Shown here piece after piece: positions 53,798 to 62,610 of a stretch of DNA of 64,000 nucleotides. The stretch is from CAVWXT01 sp963759115 (GTDB lineage: Bacteria > Planctomycetota > Planctomycetia > Pirellulales > Thermoguttaceae). The notes beneath the pieces are model-generated. The model saw only the letters and a program-made list of their open reading frames with translations. It was not told where the DNA came from and did no database searches. Made by a program: the position numbers and the translations under genes. Positions within the stretch are counted from its first letter, which is position 1; each line of letters begins with the position of its first letter. Location: positions 372,001 through 436,000 of the forward strand of contig CAVWXT010000002.1 of NCBI GenBank assembly GCA_963759115.1, read 5' to 3'.

Positions 53798-55231
53798 GTG
53801 ACTGAAGCGAAACGCATTACTCCCCGCACGCTGAAGGGTTTCCGCGATTATCTGCCGGAAGCGATGATACCGCGCGAGCGGCTGATCGACACGGCCCGGC
53901 GGGTCTACCGTTCGTACGGCTTCAGCCCCATCGACACGCCGGCGCTGGAGTACCTGGAAATCCTGGCCGGCAAAGGGAGCGAGGAGACCGACAAGCAACT
54001 CTACAAGTTTCAGGACCACGGCGGGCGGTGGGTCGGTTTGCGGTTCGACCTGACGGTGCCGCTGGCCCGCTTTGCGGCAGAGCACGTCAACGAGTTGGGC
54101 ACGCCGTTTAAGCGCTACCACATTGCCACGGTCTGGCGCGGCGAGAACACGCAGCGCGGCCGCTACCGCGAGTTCATGCAGTGCGACTTCGATACCATCG
54201 GCACCCGCAGCGTGGCCGCCGACATTGAAACAATATTGGTCGTCGACGACCTTATGCGCGCATTAGGGTTTACGAGATCCAAGATCGAGGAAAAACCGCG
54301 CTTTCAGATACAGTTGAACAACCGGATGCTTTTGAGTGGCCTACTGGAAACGATCGGTTTAGCGGATCAAGCCATGGCGGTACTCCGCGTGCTCGATAAA
54401 GCGAACAAGATTGACCGTGCAACCTTTTTGGGCGAGTTAGGGTCAGTTCACGGCGTAACGGATAAGCAACTTGACGTAATCGACAAGTTCGCACTGATAC
54501 AACAAGGGCCGTACGACAACGAGGACGCGCTAATGGAAGCGGAGAAGCTTGTCCGCAATAGCGAGTTGGGGCGGCAAGGAATAGAGTGCCTCCGCGAGGT
54601 GCTTCGGGGCGTAAGCGCGGCTGGTGTCCCCGTCGCCGGCAAGGGTGAAGAGCCAGTCGTGCGTGTAAAGCTGTCAATCGCGCGCGGCTTGGACTACTAC
54701 ACCGGCACAGTTTTCGAGACAGAGCTAGTCCATCATCGCCTGCCTGGCGGCATCGGCAGCGTCTGCTCCGGCGGACGGTACGACAACCTGGCCGAGTTGT
54801 TCACGTCGCAGGGATTGCCGGGCATCGGGGCCTCGTTGGGTCTGGATCGGCTGCTGGCGGCGATGGAAGAGTTGGGCATGATCGAGAAGATCGCCACGCC
54901 TGCCCCGGTCTTCATTCCTTTCTTCGACAAGGACCGCTTGCACGACTATCTGCGGCTGGCCGCGTCGCTGCGCGCGGCGGGCATTGGGGTCGAGGTATTT
55001 TGCGATCCGAAGAAACTCGGCCAACAACTGAAATATGCCGACCGCCGCGGCTTCCGCGTCGCCCTGATCGCCGGCCAAAGCGAGTTCGAGTCGGGCGTGT
55101 GCCAAGTGAAGGATCTGCAAACCGGCACGAAGCAGGACGTCCCCCTGGAGGCCGACGCGGCCAGCGTCATTGCGGCGGTGAAGGTAATCCTGGATGGCCA
55201 ACCGCGACAACCACTACGAAGCGGCCTTTGA
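53798..55231 (+). CDS. hisS: Histidyl-tRNA synthetase
   Basis: This class II synthetase has 477 residues from GTG 53798. Motif 1 (PRTLKGFRDYLPEAMIPRER), motif 2 (RYHIATVWRGENTQRGRYRE), the histidine signature (ARGLDYYTGTVFE), SGGRYDNLAELF and motif 3 (GIGASLGLDRLLAAM) are all present, with the anticodon-binding domain at the end. Between about 54225 and 54740 the codons are clearly richer in A and T (tta, ata, gta, aaa) than on both sides, so the middle may have come from another source. The next gene overlaps its end. Confidence 0.96.
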   Translation: MTEAKRITPRTLKGFRDYLPEAMIPRERLIDTARRVYRSYGFSPIDTPALEYLEILAGKGSEETDKQLYKFQDHGGRWVGLRFDLTVPLARFAAEHVNELGTPFKRYHIATVWRGENTQRGRYREFMQCDFDTIGTRSVAADIETILVVDDLMRALGFTRSKIEEKPRFQIQLNNRMLLSGLLETIGLADQAMAVLRVLDKANKIDRATFLGELGSVHGVTDKQLDVIDKFALIQQGPYDNEDALMEAEKLVRNSELGRQGIECLREVLRGVSAAGVPVAGKGEEPVVRVKLSIARGLDYYTGTVFETELVHHRLPGGIGSVCSGGRYDNLAELFTSQGLPGIGASLGLDRLLAAMEELGMIEKIATPAPVFIPFFDKDRLHDYLRLAASLRAAGIGVEVFCDPKKLGQQLKYADRRGFRVALIAGQSEFESGVCQVKDLQTGTKQDVPLEADAASVIAAVKVILDGQPRQPLRSGL

Positions 55232-55718
55232 GCAGTTCCTTCGCAGCCGCGGCGTTCCCTACGTGGCGGTGGACGAGGCGAAGCGGAGCCTGATGAGCGA
55301 CGGCGCCTCGATCAAGAGCCTCGACTTCATCGTGTCCTCGCCTGGCCCTACGACGTGGCTGGTCGACGTGAAGGGGCGTCGCTTTCCCTCCGGGGACGTG
55401 CAGAAGCAATATTGGAAAAACTGGTCGACGCGCGACAACCTGCAAAGCCTGGCGCAGTGGCAGGAGCTGTTTGGGGCCACTTTCCGCGGGCTGTTCGTTT
55501 TCGCCTATGACGTGTTGGGCGACCGCGCTCCCTTGCCGGCCGAAGAACTGTTCGAGCACCGCGGTAGCCTGTACGGTTTTGTTGCGGTGCCGCTCTCGGA
55601 CTATGCGGCCCACGCCCACCCCATCTCGCCGCGTTGGGGCACCTGGGCGATGTCGGCGGGCGATTTTCGCCGGCTGGCGCGACCGTTGGCGGAGTTGTTG
55701 GGATTGTCCGCCGGGTAG
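55194..55718 (+). CDS. HYExAFE family protein
   Basis: This 174-residue protein begins MANRDNHYEAAFEQFLRSRG with the HYExAFE motif, then LDFIVSSPGPTTWLVDVKGR, KQYWKNWSTRDNLQSLAQWQ and GLYGFVAVPLSDYAAHAHPI-like text. The E, D and VDVKG residues resemble a PD-(D/E)xK nuclease core (D-x-VDVKG), which suggests a nuclease-like fold; this is inference. The ATG overlaps the end of hisS by 38 bp, so the two are coupled. Confidence 0.85.
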   Translation: MANRDNHYEAAFEQFLRSRGVPYVAVDEAKRSLMSDGASIKSLDFIVSSPGPTTWLVDVKGRRFPSGDVQKQYWKNWSTRDNLQSLAQWQELFGATFRGLFVFAYDVLGDRAPLPAEELFEHRGSLYGFVAVPLSDYAAHAHPISPRWGTWAMSAGDFRRLARPLAELLGLSAG

Positions 55719-55760
55719 GATACTGCTTGTGGTGCAGCGAGTACCATCCCGATAACTGCC

Positions 55761-55809
55761 CAACGAACGAAGAAAGGGGCGGCAGCACAACTGCCGTCCC
55801 TTGTTCGTG
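55761..55809 (-). terminator. Terminator hairpin of the BBP7 gene
   Basis: On the minus strand GGGACGGCAG-TTGTG-CTGCCGCCCC is followed by TTTCTTCG. Flanking CGAAC and GTTCG extend the pairing. Confidence 0.7.
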
Positions 55810-55852
55810 ACAATGTCCCGGCGTTGGCTGCCGGCGCCTCGCCGCCTGCCCG

Positions 55853-56995
55853 CTAGAACCGGCACTCGATGCCCAGACCGCCGCCGTAGTAGAACACGCC
55901 GCCGTTGGTGATGACCGAGGTCGTGCCGGCCGTGAAATCGTTCGCGCCGATCTGCTCGGGCGCCAGGGCCACGCCCTCCAACCAGGCCATGTCGACCGAG
56001 GCCCGGAAGGCCACGTGGCGGGTCAAGGCGTAGACGGCCACAACGCCCGCCTCGCCCAAAAACGCCGCACGCTGGCCCTTCGCCGCCAGCGTCTGGTCCG
56101 TGAAGTTGTCGGGGTCGGTATTGACCTGATGACTATTCTGGCTGGCGACGTTGCCGTAGATGCCGGCCCGGCACAGGGCGCTGATCTGCAACGGGCCGCC
56201 GAAGTCGATCACCCGCACGTCGGCCCCAAGCTGGAAGCCGTAGAGGTGGTTGAACGCGTTGGCGTCGAAGGCGATCTGCGTGTCCGGCACGTTGGCACCC
56301 GGGCCCGCCACCGAATAGTGCTCGTTCAGTTGGACCATGCGGAAGCCGGCCAGCAGCGTCAGCCAGTCGGTGTATTCGTGCCGCACGTTCACCTCGCCGC
56401 TATAGAGGGCCGAGGCGTAGCGGGCCGCCGCGTCGTCGATGGCGAAGTTCGCCCCGTTGACGTCGGTCACCAGGAACGACGTGCCGGGCACGGCGAAGTG
56501 GGCGGCAAAGCCATTGACCTGGAAGTAGGCGACCTCCAAATCCCAATCGCACCCGCCGCGAAAGATGCCGCTGAGCTTGGGGCCATAACCGACGGGAAAG
56601 TCGACGAACTTTGAGTCGACCAACACGTTGGAATCCAGACCGAAGTTATCGCGGAACAAGGCTTGGGTTCGCGTGGTCGAGCGTTGCAGGGCCACGGCCT
56701 CGGCAGTGAAGACCCAACGGGGGCCGCCGTCGCCGGGGTCGCAGAGCCCGGCCAGGATGTTGTCGAAGACACCCGGCTCCTCGCCCTGTTCCTGGCCTGC
56801 TTGGCCTTGGTCTGCGCCCTGGCCCTGGCCCACGTTCTGGCCTTGGCCCCCATAGGCCAAGTTGCCCGCATAGGCCAAGTTATTGGAATATGGGTACCCA
56901 GCCGGGGCTTGGGCCTTGACCGGAAGGGCCGACCCGCCGAACCATGTCACGGCGGCGGCAAGCGACAGGATTACGGTTGGCAGGGAAGCACGCAT
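55853..56995 (-). CDS. BBP7-type outer-membrane beta-barrel protein
   Basis: This 380-residue protein has a signal peptide (ASLPTVILSLAAAVTWFGGS), a Gly/Gln-rich segment (GQGQNVGQGQGADQGQAG), and a beta-barrel with alternating hydrophobic strands (LEVAYFQVNGFAAHF, YTDWLTLLAGFRMVQLNEHY, VFYYGGGLGIECRF) ending in Phe, as for outer-membrane proteins. The ending and layout match the planctomycete BBP7 family. AAGGAG precedes the ATG by 7 bases. It is monocistronic, bounded by a terminator. Confidence 0.82.
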   Translation of the reverse strand: MRASLPTVILSLAAAVTWFGGSALPVKAQAPAGYPYSNNLAYAGNLAYGGQGQNVGQGQGADQGQAGQEQGEEPGVFDNILAGLCDPGDGGPRWVFTAEAVALQRSTTRTQALFRDNFGLDSNVLVDSKFVDFPVGYGPKLSGIFRGGCDWDLEVAYFQVNGFAAHFAVPGTSFLVTDVNGANFAIDDAAARYASALYSGEVNVRHEYTDWLTLLAGFRMVQLNEHYSVAGPGANVPDTQIAFDANAFNHLYGFQLGADVRVIDFGGPLQISALCRAGIYGNVASQNSHQVNTDPDNFTDQTLAAKGQRAAFLGEAGVVAVYALTRHVAFRASVDMAWLEGVALAPEQIGANDFTAGTTSVITNGGVFYYGGGLGIECRF

Positions 56996-57333
56996 GTCCG
57001 AATCTCCTTGCTAGGACGATCGTACGCAATGGGCAAAGAACGAGGGCGCTTTTTTTCCCTATCGACCCCTGTAGACGGCAGGATTGGCACAAGTGGAAAG
57101 CGCGGAAAGACCATCGCCATTCCCCGCAGCCTTCCTAATATTCGCACATTACCTCGGTAAGGGGAGTCGACCGGCCGACTGAAGGCCGGAAGAGCCGACC
57201 GGGGCGTCAGGGGATAGGTCTGCGGGCTCCTTTCGGGTGTTACGTTTGCACGAAGGTGGGCAAACGCGAAGTTGACCGTGGACGGCCAGCCAACCGTCAT
57301 TCGGCCCGCACAAGTCCCTGCCGAGAGCGCCGG
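56996..57333. other. Gap between BBP7 and sufS genes
   Basis: It holds the BBP7 upstream region and the end of the sufS transcript. A hairpin-like CGGTCGGCTCTTCC segment lies near 57175. I see no gene in it. Confidence 0.5.
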
Positions 57334-58629
57334 CTACTTCCGTCGGAAGACGTGCTTCACCTGCTCCAGGGCCTCGCCCAGCTTGTCGACCTCGGCCAGC
57401 GTGTTGTAGAAGTAGAAGCTGGCCCGGGCCGTGGCGGCCACGCCGAACCGCTTGTGCAGCGGCATCGTGCAATGGTGGCCGGCGCGGATCGCCACGCCGT
57501 AGCGGTCGAGCACCTGGGCCACGTCGTGGGCGTGCGGCCGGCCGGAGTCGAACACGAAACTGACGATCCCGCTCTTGTGCTCGCGGCGCGGGCCCGATGA
57601 TCCGCACGCCGCCGACGGCTGTCGAGCACTTCATGCGCCCGTTGGGTCAGCCGCTGCTCGTGCTCCGCGATGGCCTCCAGCCCGACGGCGTTGAGGTAGT
57701 CGATCGCCGTCGCCCAGGGCCACGGCGGGCACGATCGGCGGCGTGCCGGCCTCGAACTTCGCCGGCAGAAACAGCGGCCGAAACCCTTCGAGCGTCACTT
57801 CCTTGATCATTCCGCCGCCGCCGAGGAACGGCGGCATCGCCTCCAGCAGCTCCCGCTTCCCGTAGAGCACGCCGACGCCCGAGGGGCCGAGCATCTTGTG
57901 GCCGCTGAAGGCCAGGAAGTCGCAGTCCAGGGCCTGCACGTCGGTCTTCTGGTGCGGCACGCTCTGCGCCCCGTCGACCAGCACCACCGCCCCGGCGTCG
58001 TGGGCGCGGCGGATGATCTCGGCGATCGGATTGATCGTGCCCAACACGTTGGAGACCGCCGTCACGGCCACCAGCTTCGTCCGCTTGGTCAAGCAGCCGG
58101 TCGAGGGCGTCGAGTTGCAGCCGCCCGTCGTCGGTCAAGGGAATGTGGCGGACCACGGCGCCCGTCCGCTCGGCCAATTGATACCACGGCACGAGGTTCG
58201 AGTGGTGCTCCATCTCGGTCAGCAGGATTTCGTCGCCCGCGCGGACGTTGGCGTCGCCCCAGCTCCGCGCCACCAGATTGATCGAATGGGTCGTGCCGGA
58301 GGTGAAGATGACCTGTTCGGTGGTGGCCGGGCTGTCGCCCTCGGGCGGCTCGCTGGGGGCGTTGATGAAGGCCCGCACCTTCTCCCGCGCCCCTTCGTAC
58401 AACTCGTCGATCTCTTCGGAAAGCGTGTGGATGCCGCGGTGGACGTTGGCGTAGTGCTGCTCGTAGGCGTCGACGATCGCCTGGATCACCTGCCGCGGCC
58501 GCTGGCTGGTGGCGGCGTTGTCGAGATAGACCAGCGGCACGCCGTCGTGGACCGTGCGGGCGAGAATGGGAAAATCGGGCCGATAGCGTCTCGGGATCTG
58601 AAGGTCGCGGTTAGCGTGGCATTGCTCAT
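57334..58629 (-). CDS. sufS: Cysteine desulfurase SufS (several frameshifts)
   Basis: This PLP enzyme takes sulfur from cysteine for iron-sulfur cluster assembly. Reading through the frame changes gives VPLVYLDNAATSQRPRQVIQ, VIFTSGTTHSINLVARSW, VSNVLGTINPIAEII, the PLP lysine in FLAFSGHKMLGPSGVGVLYG, LFLPAKFEAGTPPI, and the catalytic cysteine in IRAGHHCTMPLHKRFGV. The breaks lie near 58575, 58090, 57700 and 57600. All the active-site residues survive, which is why sequence error is favoured over decay. The start ATG at 58629 overlaps the sufU stop (ATGA). Confidence 0.85.
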
Positions 58630-59062
58630 GAAGCTTCCTCTGCCGACGGCGCCGGCGTGCCGGCTGCGCCGTTGCCTGCCGCGGGCGAATAGATGGCCGC
58701 CTGCAACACCCGCCACGACAGCAGACAGCACTTCTGCCGGTTGGGCGTCAGCCGCACGCCGAACAGATCGAGCATGTCCTTGGCGGTGAACTTCTTGACG
58801 TCGTCGACGCGGCTGGCCGTCGAACTTCTCGACCAGCATCGACGCCGCCGCCTGGCTGATGCAGCAGCCGTCGCCGTTGAAGTACACCTCCTTGAGCGTC
58901 CCCTGGTCGTCGATTTGCAGTTCCAGGCGGATCACGTCGCCGCACAGCGGGTTGGTGTCCTCATGCGCGTGCGTGCAGTGCGGACACCGCCCGCGATGGT
59001 ACGGGTCTTCGTAGTGGTCCTGGATCCGCTCCTGGTAGATATTCTTCTTCGTCGGGGGCCAT
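58626..59062 (-). CDS. sufU: Iron-sulfur scaffold/sulfur-transfer protein SufU (frameshifted)
   Basis: SufU accepts sulfur from SufS. The readable part YQERIQDHYEDPYHRGRCPH, CGDVIRLELQIDDQGTLKEV and YFNGDGCCISQAAASMLVEK holds the family cysteines. A shift near 58815 moves on to DLFGVRLTPNRQKCCLLSWR with the final conserved Cys. A smaller shift may lie near 59035, close to the start, which is placed at the ATG at 59062. It directly precedes sufS and overlaps it by four bases. Confidence 0.82.
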
Positions 59063-59194
59063 AGCGTCGCCCAACTGTCAATGGGAATCTCCCTACTAGA
59101 GTTTACGGCGGGAGGCCACCCCCGGCAAGGGGAGGAATCGACTGGGGGACGAGGCGATATTGGCCAGTCGAGCACGGGTGCCCCTCAACCGTGA

Positions 59195-59755
59195 TTAGTC
59201 GCGTACAATGTTGCAAGGAATTCCGGCTCCGGAAAATCCCACATCCAGTCGCTGGAGAAACGATGCGTCATCAGGCGCGCCCTTATCAACGATTTTGACC
59301 GAAGTCTGCCGTGAGAAGAGGCTGCACGGCCGAGAGCAAATGATCTCCACATCAATGCGTTTGTCGTATTGAAGCTTGAAAGGAATCTGAGAGAAGTCTG
59401 TCTCAGCCGAGAGATGCGGTTGTGATAGGCACACCCTCCATGAGTGATCTGATCCAAAGTAGTCTCCTGCCTGAGCCTCACTGGAACCTTGGTTGCCAAC
59501 GAAAGCTTCTGGATATAAGAGTTCCTTGGGAATCGTCGAAAAGGTCGGGTTGCTCTTCGCTACATCCATCCAGCGAGTGAAAAGCTCTCGCCTAAGTTCC
59601 GGAACCGCTTGATTTATCAGTGACCGCGCTACTGCCGTTTTCGATAAGAAATCAAATTGCGCGTTCATCTCCAGCTTCATCAGAGCAAACGCCACTGCGA
59701 AGCCTGCGAGAAAGGCCAGAACCGTCGCGGTACTGAACAGTGACCGAAGCTTCAT
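59195..59755 (-). CDS. Hypothetical single-span membrane protein, low GC
   Basis: This 186-residue protein starts at ATG 59755 with a membrane helix (LFSTATVLAFLAGFAVAFAL) and a periplasmic domain having a few cysteines (WRVCLSQPHLSAE, IICSRPCSLF). Base composition is visibly lower in GC than the neighbours, so it may have been acquired. I do not recognise a family. Confidence 0.65.
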   Translation of the reverse strand: MKLRSLFSTATVLAFLAGFAVAFALMKLEMNAQFDFLSKTAVARSLINQAVPELRRELFTRWMDVAKSNPTFSTIPKELLYPEAFVGNQGSSEAQAGDYFGSDHSWRVCLSQPHLSAETDFSQIPFKLQYDKRIDVEIICSRPCSLFSRQTSVKIVDKGAPDDASFLQRLDVGFSGAGIPCNIVRD

Positions 59756-59809
59756 GATAAGTATTCCCACGTAATGCGGTTCTAATTGTACCACACCTTC
59801 CACGGGGGC

Positions 59810-60301
59810 TCAACATCCCAGCACTTTTGCCGTCACCAGCCATTGCAGTTCGCCGACGCCGAGGATGGGCAAACCATCGAAACGGATGGCGGCGATGGCC
59901 CCCTTGGCAAAACGGATCATGCCATCCGGCTGGCCAATCAGTGTGGCAGCCATGCGGTCCACGTCCGGGGCGTGGCCTACCCACGCCACCTGCTGATGCT
60001 TGTGGTTTTGCCGCGCCGTCCAGGTCAGCAGTCCCTCCAGGTCGCTGCCCGGCCGCAGCTCGTCGAGTTCAATCACCTTCGGCTCGTCCTGAGCGCCCGC
60101 GGCCAAGAGCTGCGCGGTTTGCAGGCAGCGGACCAACGGGCTGGTGCCCACCACCTGCGGCGTCATGCCGCGCCCGGCCAGCTTCGCCACCACTTGAGCA
60201 AACCGCCGCTGGCCTTCTTCGGTGAGCGGCCGCAGGTCGTCGTTGGGCCATTCCGGGCCGCGCTCGGCGGCCCACGCGTGACGAACAATGTAGAGGTCCA
60301 T
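59810..60301 (-). CDS. sixA: Phosphohistidine phosphatase SixA
   Basis: This 163-residue phosphatase of the histidine phosphatase superfamily opens MDLYIVRHAWAAERG with the catalytic RH. GTSPLVRCLQTAQLLAAG carries an arginine of the phosphate pocket, and VAWVGHAPDVDRMAATLIG the second histidine. SixA removes phosphate from histidine phosphotransfer domains. The ATG at 60301 gives normal length; a longer frame upstream lacks homology. Confidence 0.9.
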   Translation of the reverse strand: MDLYIVRHAWAAERGPEWPNDDLRPLTEEGQRRFAQVVAKLAGRGMTPQVVGTSPLVRCLQTAQLLAAGAQDEPKVIELDELRPGSDLEGLLTWTARQNHKHQQVAWVGHAPDVDRMAATLIGQPDGMIRFAKGAIAAIRFDGLPILGVGELQWLVTAKVLGC

Positions 60302-60541
60302 GAGAGTCACCAGGGGGCAGGGGGCAGAGATCAGGGAACTGGAAAAACGCATAGCCGCATCCAATATGGCTCACTTTGAACATGAGGAAACGGAGAAAAC
60401 GGAGGATTGGCCTGTCTCAGTTGCCTCTGTTATCTCCTGTTCAAACCCATCCCAGAAACTTCTTTGAGGATATTTTCTCAATCCCGAAGGCTAATGGCAT
60501 AACGAATCCGCCAACCAGGGTGCGTCATGCTGAAGCATGGC

Positions 60542-61512
60542 CTACTTCATTCGCCAAAGAACTCGGTCGTCAATGTGCAGCCTGGCTTGGGTCTCCGCGA
60601 TGTCGGCGCGGAACCGCTTGGCGTCTTGCGGGTAGCCCGCCGTGGGCGCCAGGTTGGGCACGCGGCGGCGCCAGTAGTCGTTCAGCGCCCGCATCGCCAG
60701 CTCGCGGAGATACTTGGAGGCCATCGAAGCCAGCGCGGCCGGCAGGCACGATTCGGCCTTCGTGCGGAAACAGACCTCCACGCGCCGCTCCGCCGGCCCG
60801 AAGCGGTAGGTGCTTCTCTGCGCCCTTCGCCGCGGATTTCGACGAGCCACTCCGGAAAATGCTCGGCCAGCAGCGGCGCGTAGCGATTTCGCCCGCCGTG
60901 CTTGTCGCAAACGAGCGAGATCGGCGCCCGCGGCAGCGTTTCGACCATTTGGGCTGCCAAGGCGAGCGTTTGCTGCGAGAGCGCGGTTCCTTTCGACCCG
61001 TAGCGATCGATCAACGCATTGAATCGGTCGGCGAAGATCGCCCGGCTCCGCACGGCCACCAACCGAACTCCGGCCGCAGCCAGGCCCATCTGCAAAGCCT
61101 CGACGAACGATTCGATTTCCTCCGCGTCGCAGTCCAAGGGCGCCGGTGCGTCATAATTGACGTACCAGGGAATCGACGGCATGTCGTCCAGCGCATCCGG
61201 TGCGAGGCAGTGCCAGACGTTACGCCAGGTGCGCGGGCGGAATTCCAACAATCCCAAGGCGGCCCACAGCCCGCGTTCCAGGTTCCGCAGGCTGCCGCCC
61301 GATTGGTAGAGCACTTTCGAGTCGGCCATCGCGATGCGCGGGCCGCCGTCGGCTGAAACGCGACTGAGTTCCCGCGCGATGACGTGTCCGACCTGATCGA
61401 ACAGGTCTTCGCCGCTCACGCCGTCGGGCGCCTCCCAAACCGTAGCCGAAATCACCAGCGGCCCCAAGTTGGGCCCGTAGCCGGCCTCGTCGGTTCCGAT
61501 CAGGTATCCCAT
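60542..61512 (-). CDS. Ribonuclease HII-like protein (one frameshift)
   Basis: The start, GYLIGTDEAGYGPNLGPLVI, holds the DE of the RNase H active site; AMADSKVLYQSGGSLR and CDKHGGRNRYAPLLAEH supply further acidic residues of the family. Near 60820 the frame changes, and KAESCLPAALASMASKYLRE with RALNDYWRRRVPNLAPTAGY complete a C-terminal helical part ending at 60542, about 320 residues in all. The length is above bacterial RNase HII, and the sequence is divergent, so the precise activity on RNA-DNA hybrids is inferred. It is the last gene of a unit with the two GH29 genes. Confidence 0.75.
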
Positions 61513-61519
61513 GCGCAGC

Positions 61520-62593
61520 CTATTCGCGCGGTTTGTCGCTCGCCGACGCGCGGATCATCTCGCCTGCCTTGTGCAACGTCTTCACGTCAACCTCGCGCAA
61601 CCGGCCGGCGCGATCGGGAGCCACGTCGAGCGTGAAGATGTTGCCAACCTTCACCGCGCCTTGATAGAGCTGAACGATGTCCTCCGCGGGCATGGCCTGA
61701 TCGTCGTATTCAGGGCCGGCGTAGAACCAGCGGCCCGCCTTCCGCCCGCCCAGAATGGGAACGCAAAACTCGGCCGCCAGGAATCCCGTGTAGTTGCGAA
61801 TCTCCGGCTGCTTCGCGCCGACGCCGGCCCCGCGCGGATCGTCCAATGGCGTGGGACTGCCCATTTCGCCGAGGCGCAAGTCGCCGGCCGGCGGGCCGTG
61901 GTTGAAGCCCACGAAGCAGCCTGGCTGGAGACTCTTCACGAAGGCCGCGGTGGCCGGCTGGTCCAATCCGCCGTCGCCCAACGCGTGCTCGAACCAGATG
62001 AACTCCACCGGGCCATACTGGGTGAGCAGCTCTTTGAGTTGGGCCTTCTTGACTTCGGGATTGCTGCCGCCGCCCTGATCTACGCCGCTGGTCATGCCGC
62101 CGGGGTACTTCTTGCCCTTGGTGGCGCCGGGCCAATTGGCGCCGCCATCGATGGCGTCCGGCCAGGTCCAATCGCCCTGACCGTAGTAAAGGGCCAGCTT
62201 CAGGCCGTGCTTGTCGCATGACCTCCGCACCTCGGCCAATACGTCCTTTCCCAGAGGGCTGTTGGTCACTTTGCGGTCGGTCGTTTTGGTGTCCCAGAGG
62301 CACATGCCATCGGCGTGCTTGGTGACGAACAGCAGGTAGCCCATGCCGGCCTCTATGGCTACGCTGGCCCATTGGTCGGTGTCGCACCCGCCGGGGTTGA
62401 AGAGCGATATCTTGGTGCTGCCCAACGCGATGTCGCTGCCGGTGAACGTGGCCAGCGACCAATGGATGAACATGCCGAACTTCAGGGCCTTGAGTTCCTC
62501 GGCCCGTTTCGTCATTTCAACCTCCGCCGATCGGGCCGTCGGGGCGGCTATAACAGCAGCGCACAACGCAACCGCAACACAAACTCGTAACAT
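61520..62593 (-). CDS. GH29 alpha-L-fucosidase-like protein, copy 1
   Basis: This 357-residue exported protein has a signal peptide (LRVCVAVALCAAVIAAPTA) and a GH29-type barrel: KFGMFIHWSLATFTGSDIAL, YLLFVTKHADGMCLWDTKTT, DVLAEVRRSCDKHGLKLALY. In GH29 enzymes the nucleophile is the Asp in a W-F/N-D motif; here it reads FIWFEHALGDGG, with Glu. The tandem paralogue has WFD. This copy may have altered or lost activity. 17 bp separate it from copy 2, and it is cotranscribed with the RNase HII-like gene. Confidence 0.85.
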   Translation of the reverse strand: MLRVCVAVALCAAVIAAPTARSAEVEMTKRAEELKALKFGMFIHWSLATFTGSDIALGSTKISLFNPGGCDTDQWASVAIEAGMGYLLFVTKHADGMCLWDTKTTDRKVTNSPLGKDVLAEVRRSCDKHGLKLALYYGQGDWTWPDAIDGGANWPGATKGKKYPGGMTSGVDQGGGSNPEVKKAQLKELLTQYGPVEFIWFEHALGDGGLDQPATAAFVKSLQPGCFVGFNHGPPAGDLRLGEMGSPTPLDDPRGAGVGAKQPEIRNYTGFLAAEFCVPILGGRKAGRWFYAGPEYDDQAMPAEDIVQLYQGAVKVGNIFTLDVAPDRAGRLREVDVKTLHKAGEMIRASASDKPRE

Positions 62594-62610
62594 GCAGCAC
62601 CTCCCTCCGG

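Noticed and set aside
57020..57110. A sigma-54 promoter (TTGGCACAAGTGG) near the BBP7 gene
   Set aside because: The -12 GC element is not at the required spacing, and the orientation does not match the BBP7 gene.
60376..61356. 326-codon open frame on the plus strand
   Set aside because: It lies opposite the RNase HII-like gene and is rich in Ala, Arg, Pro and Ser without motifs.
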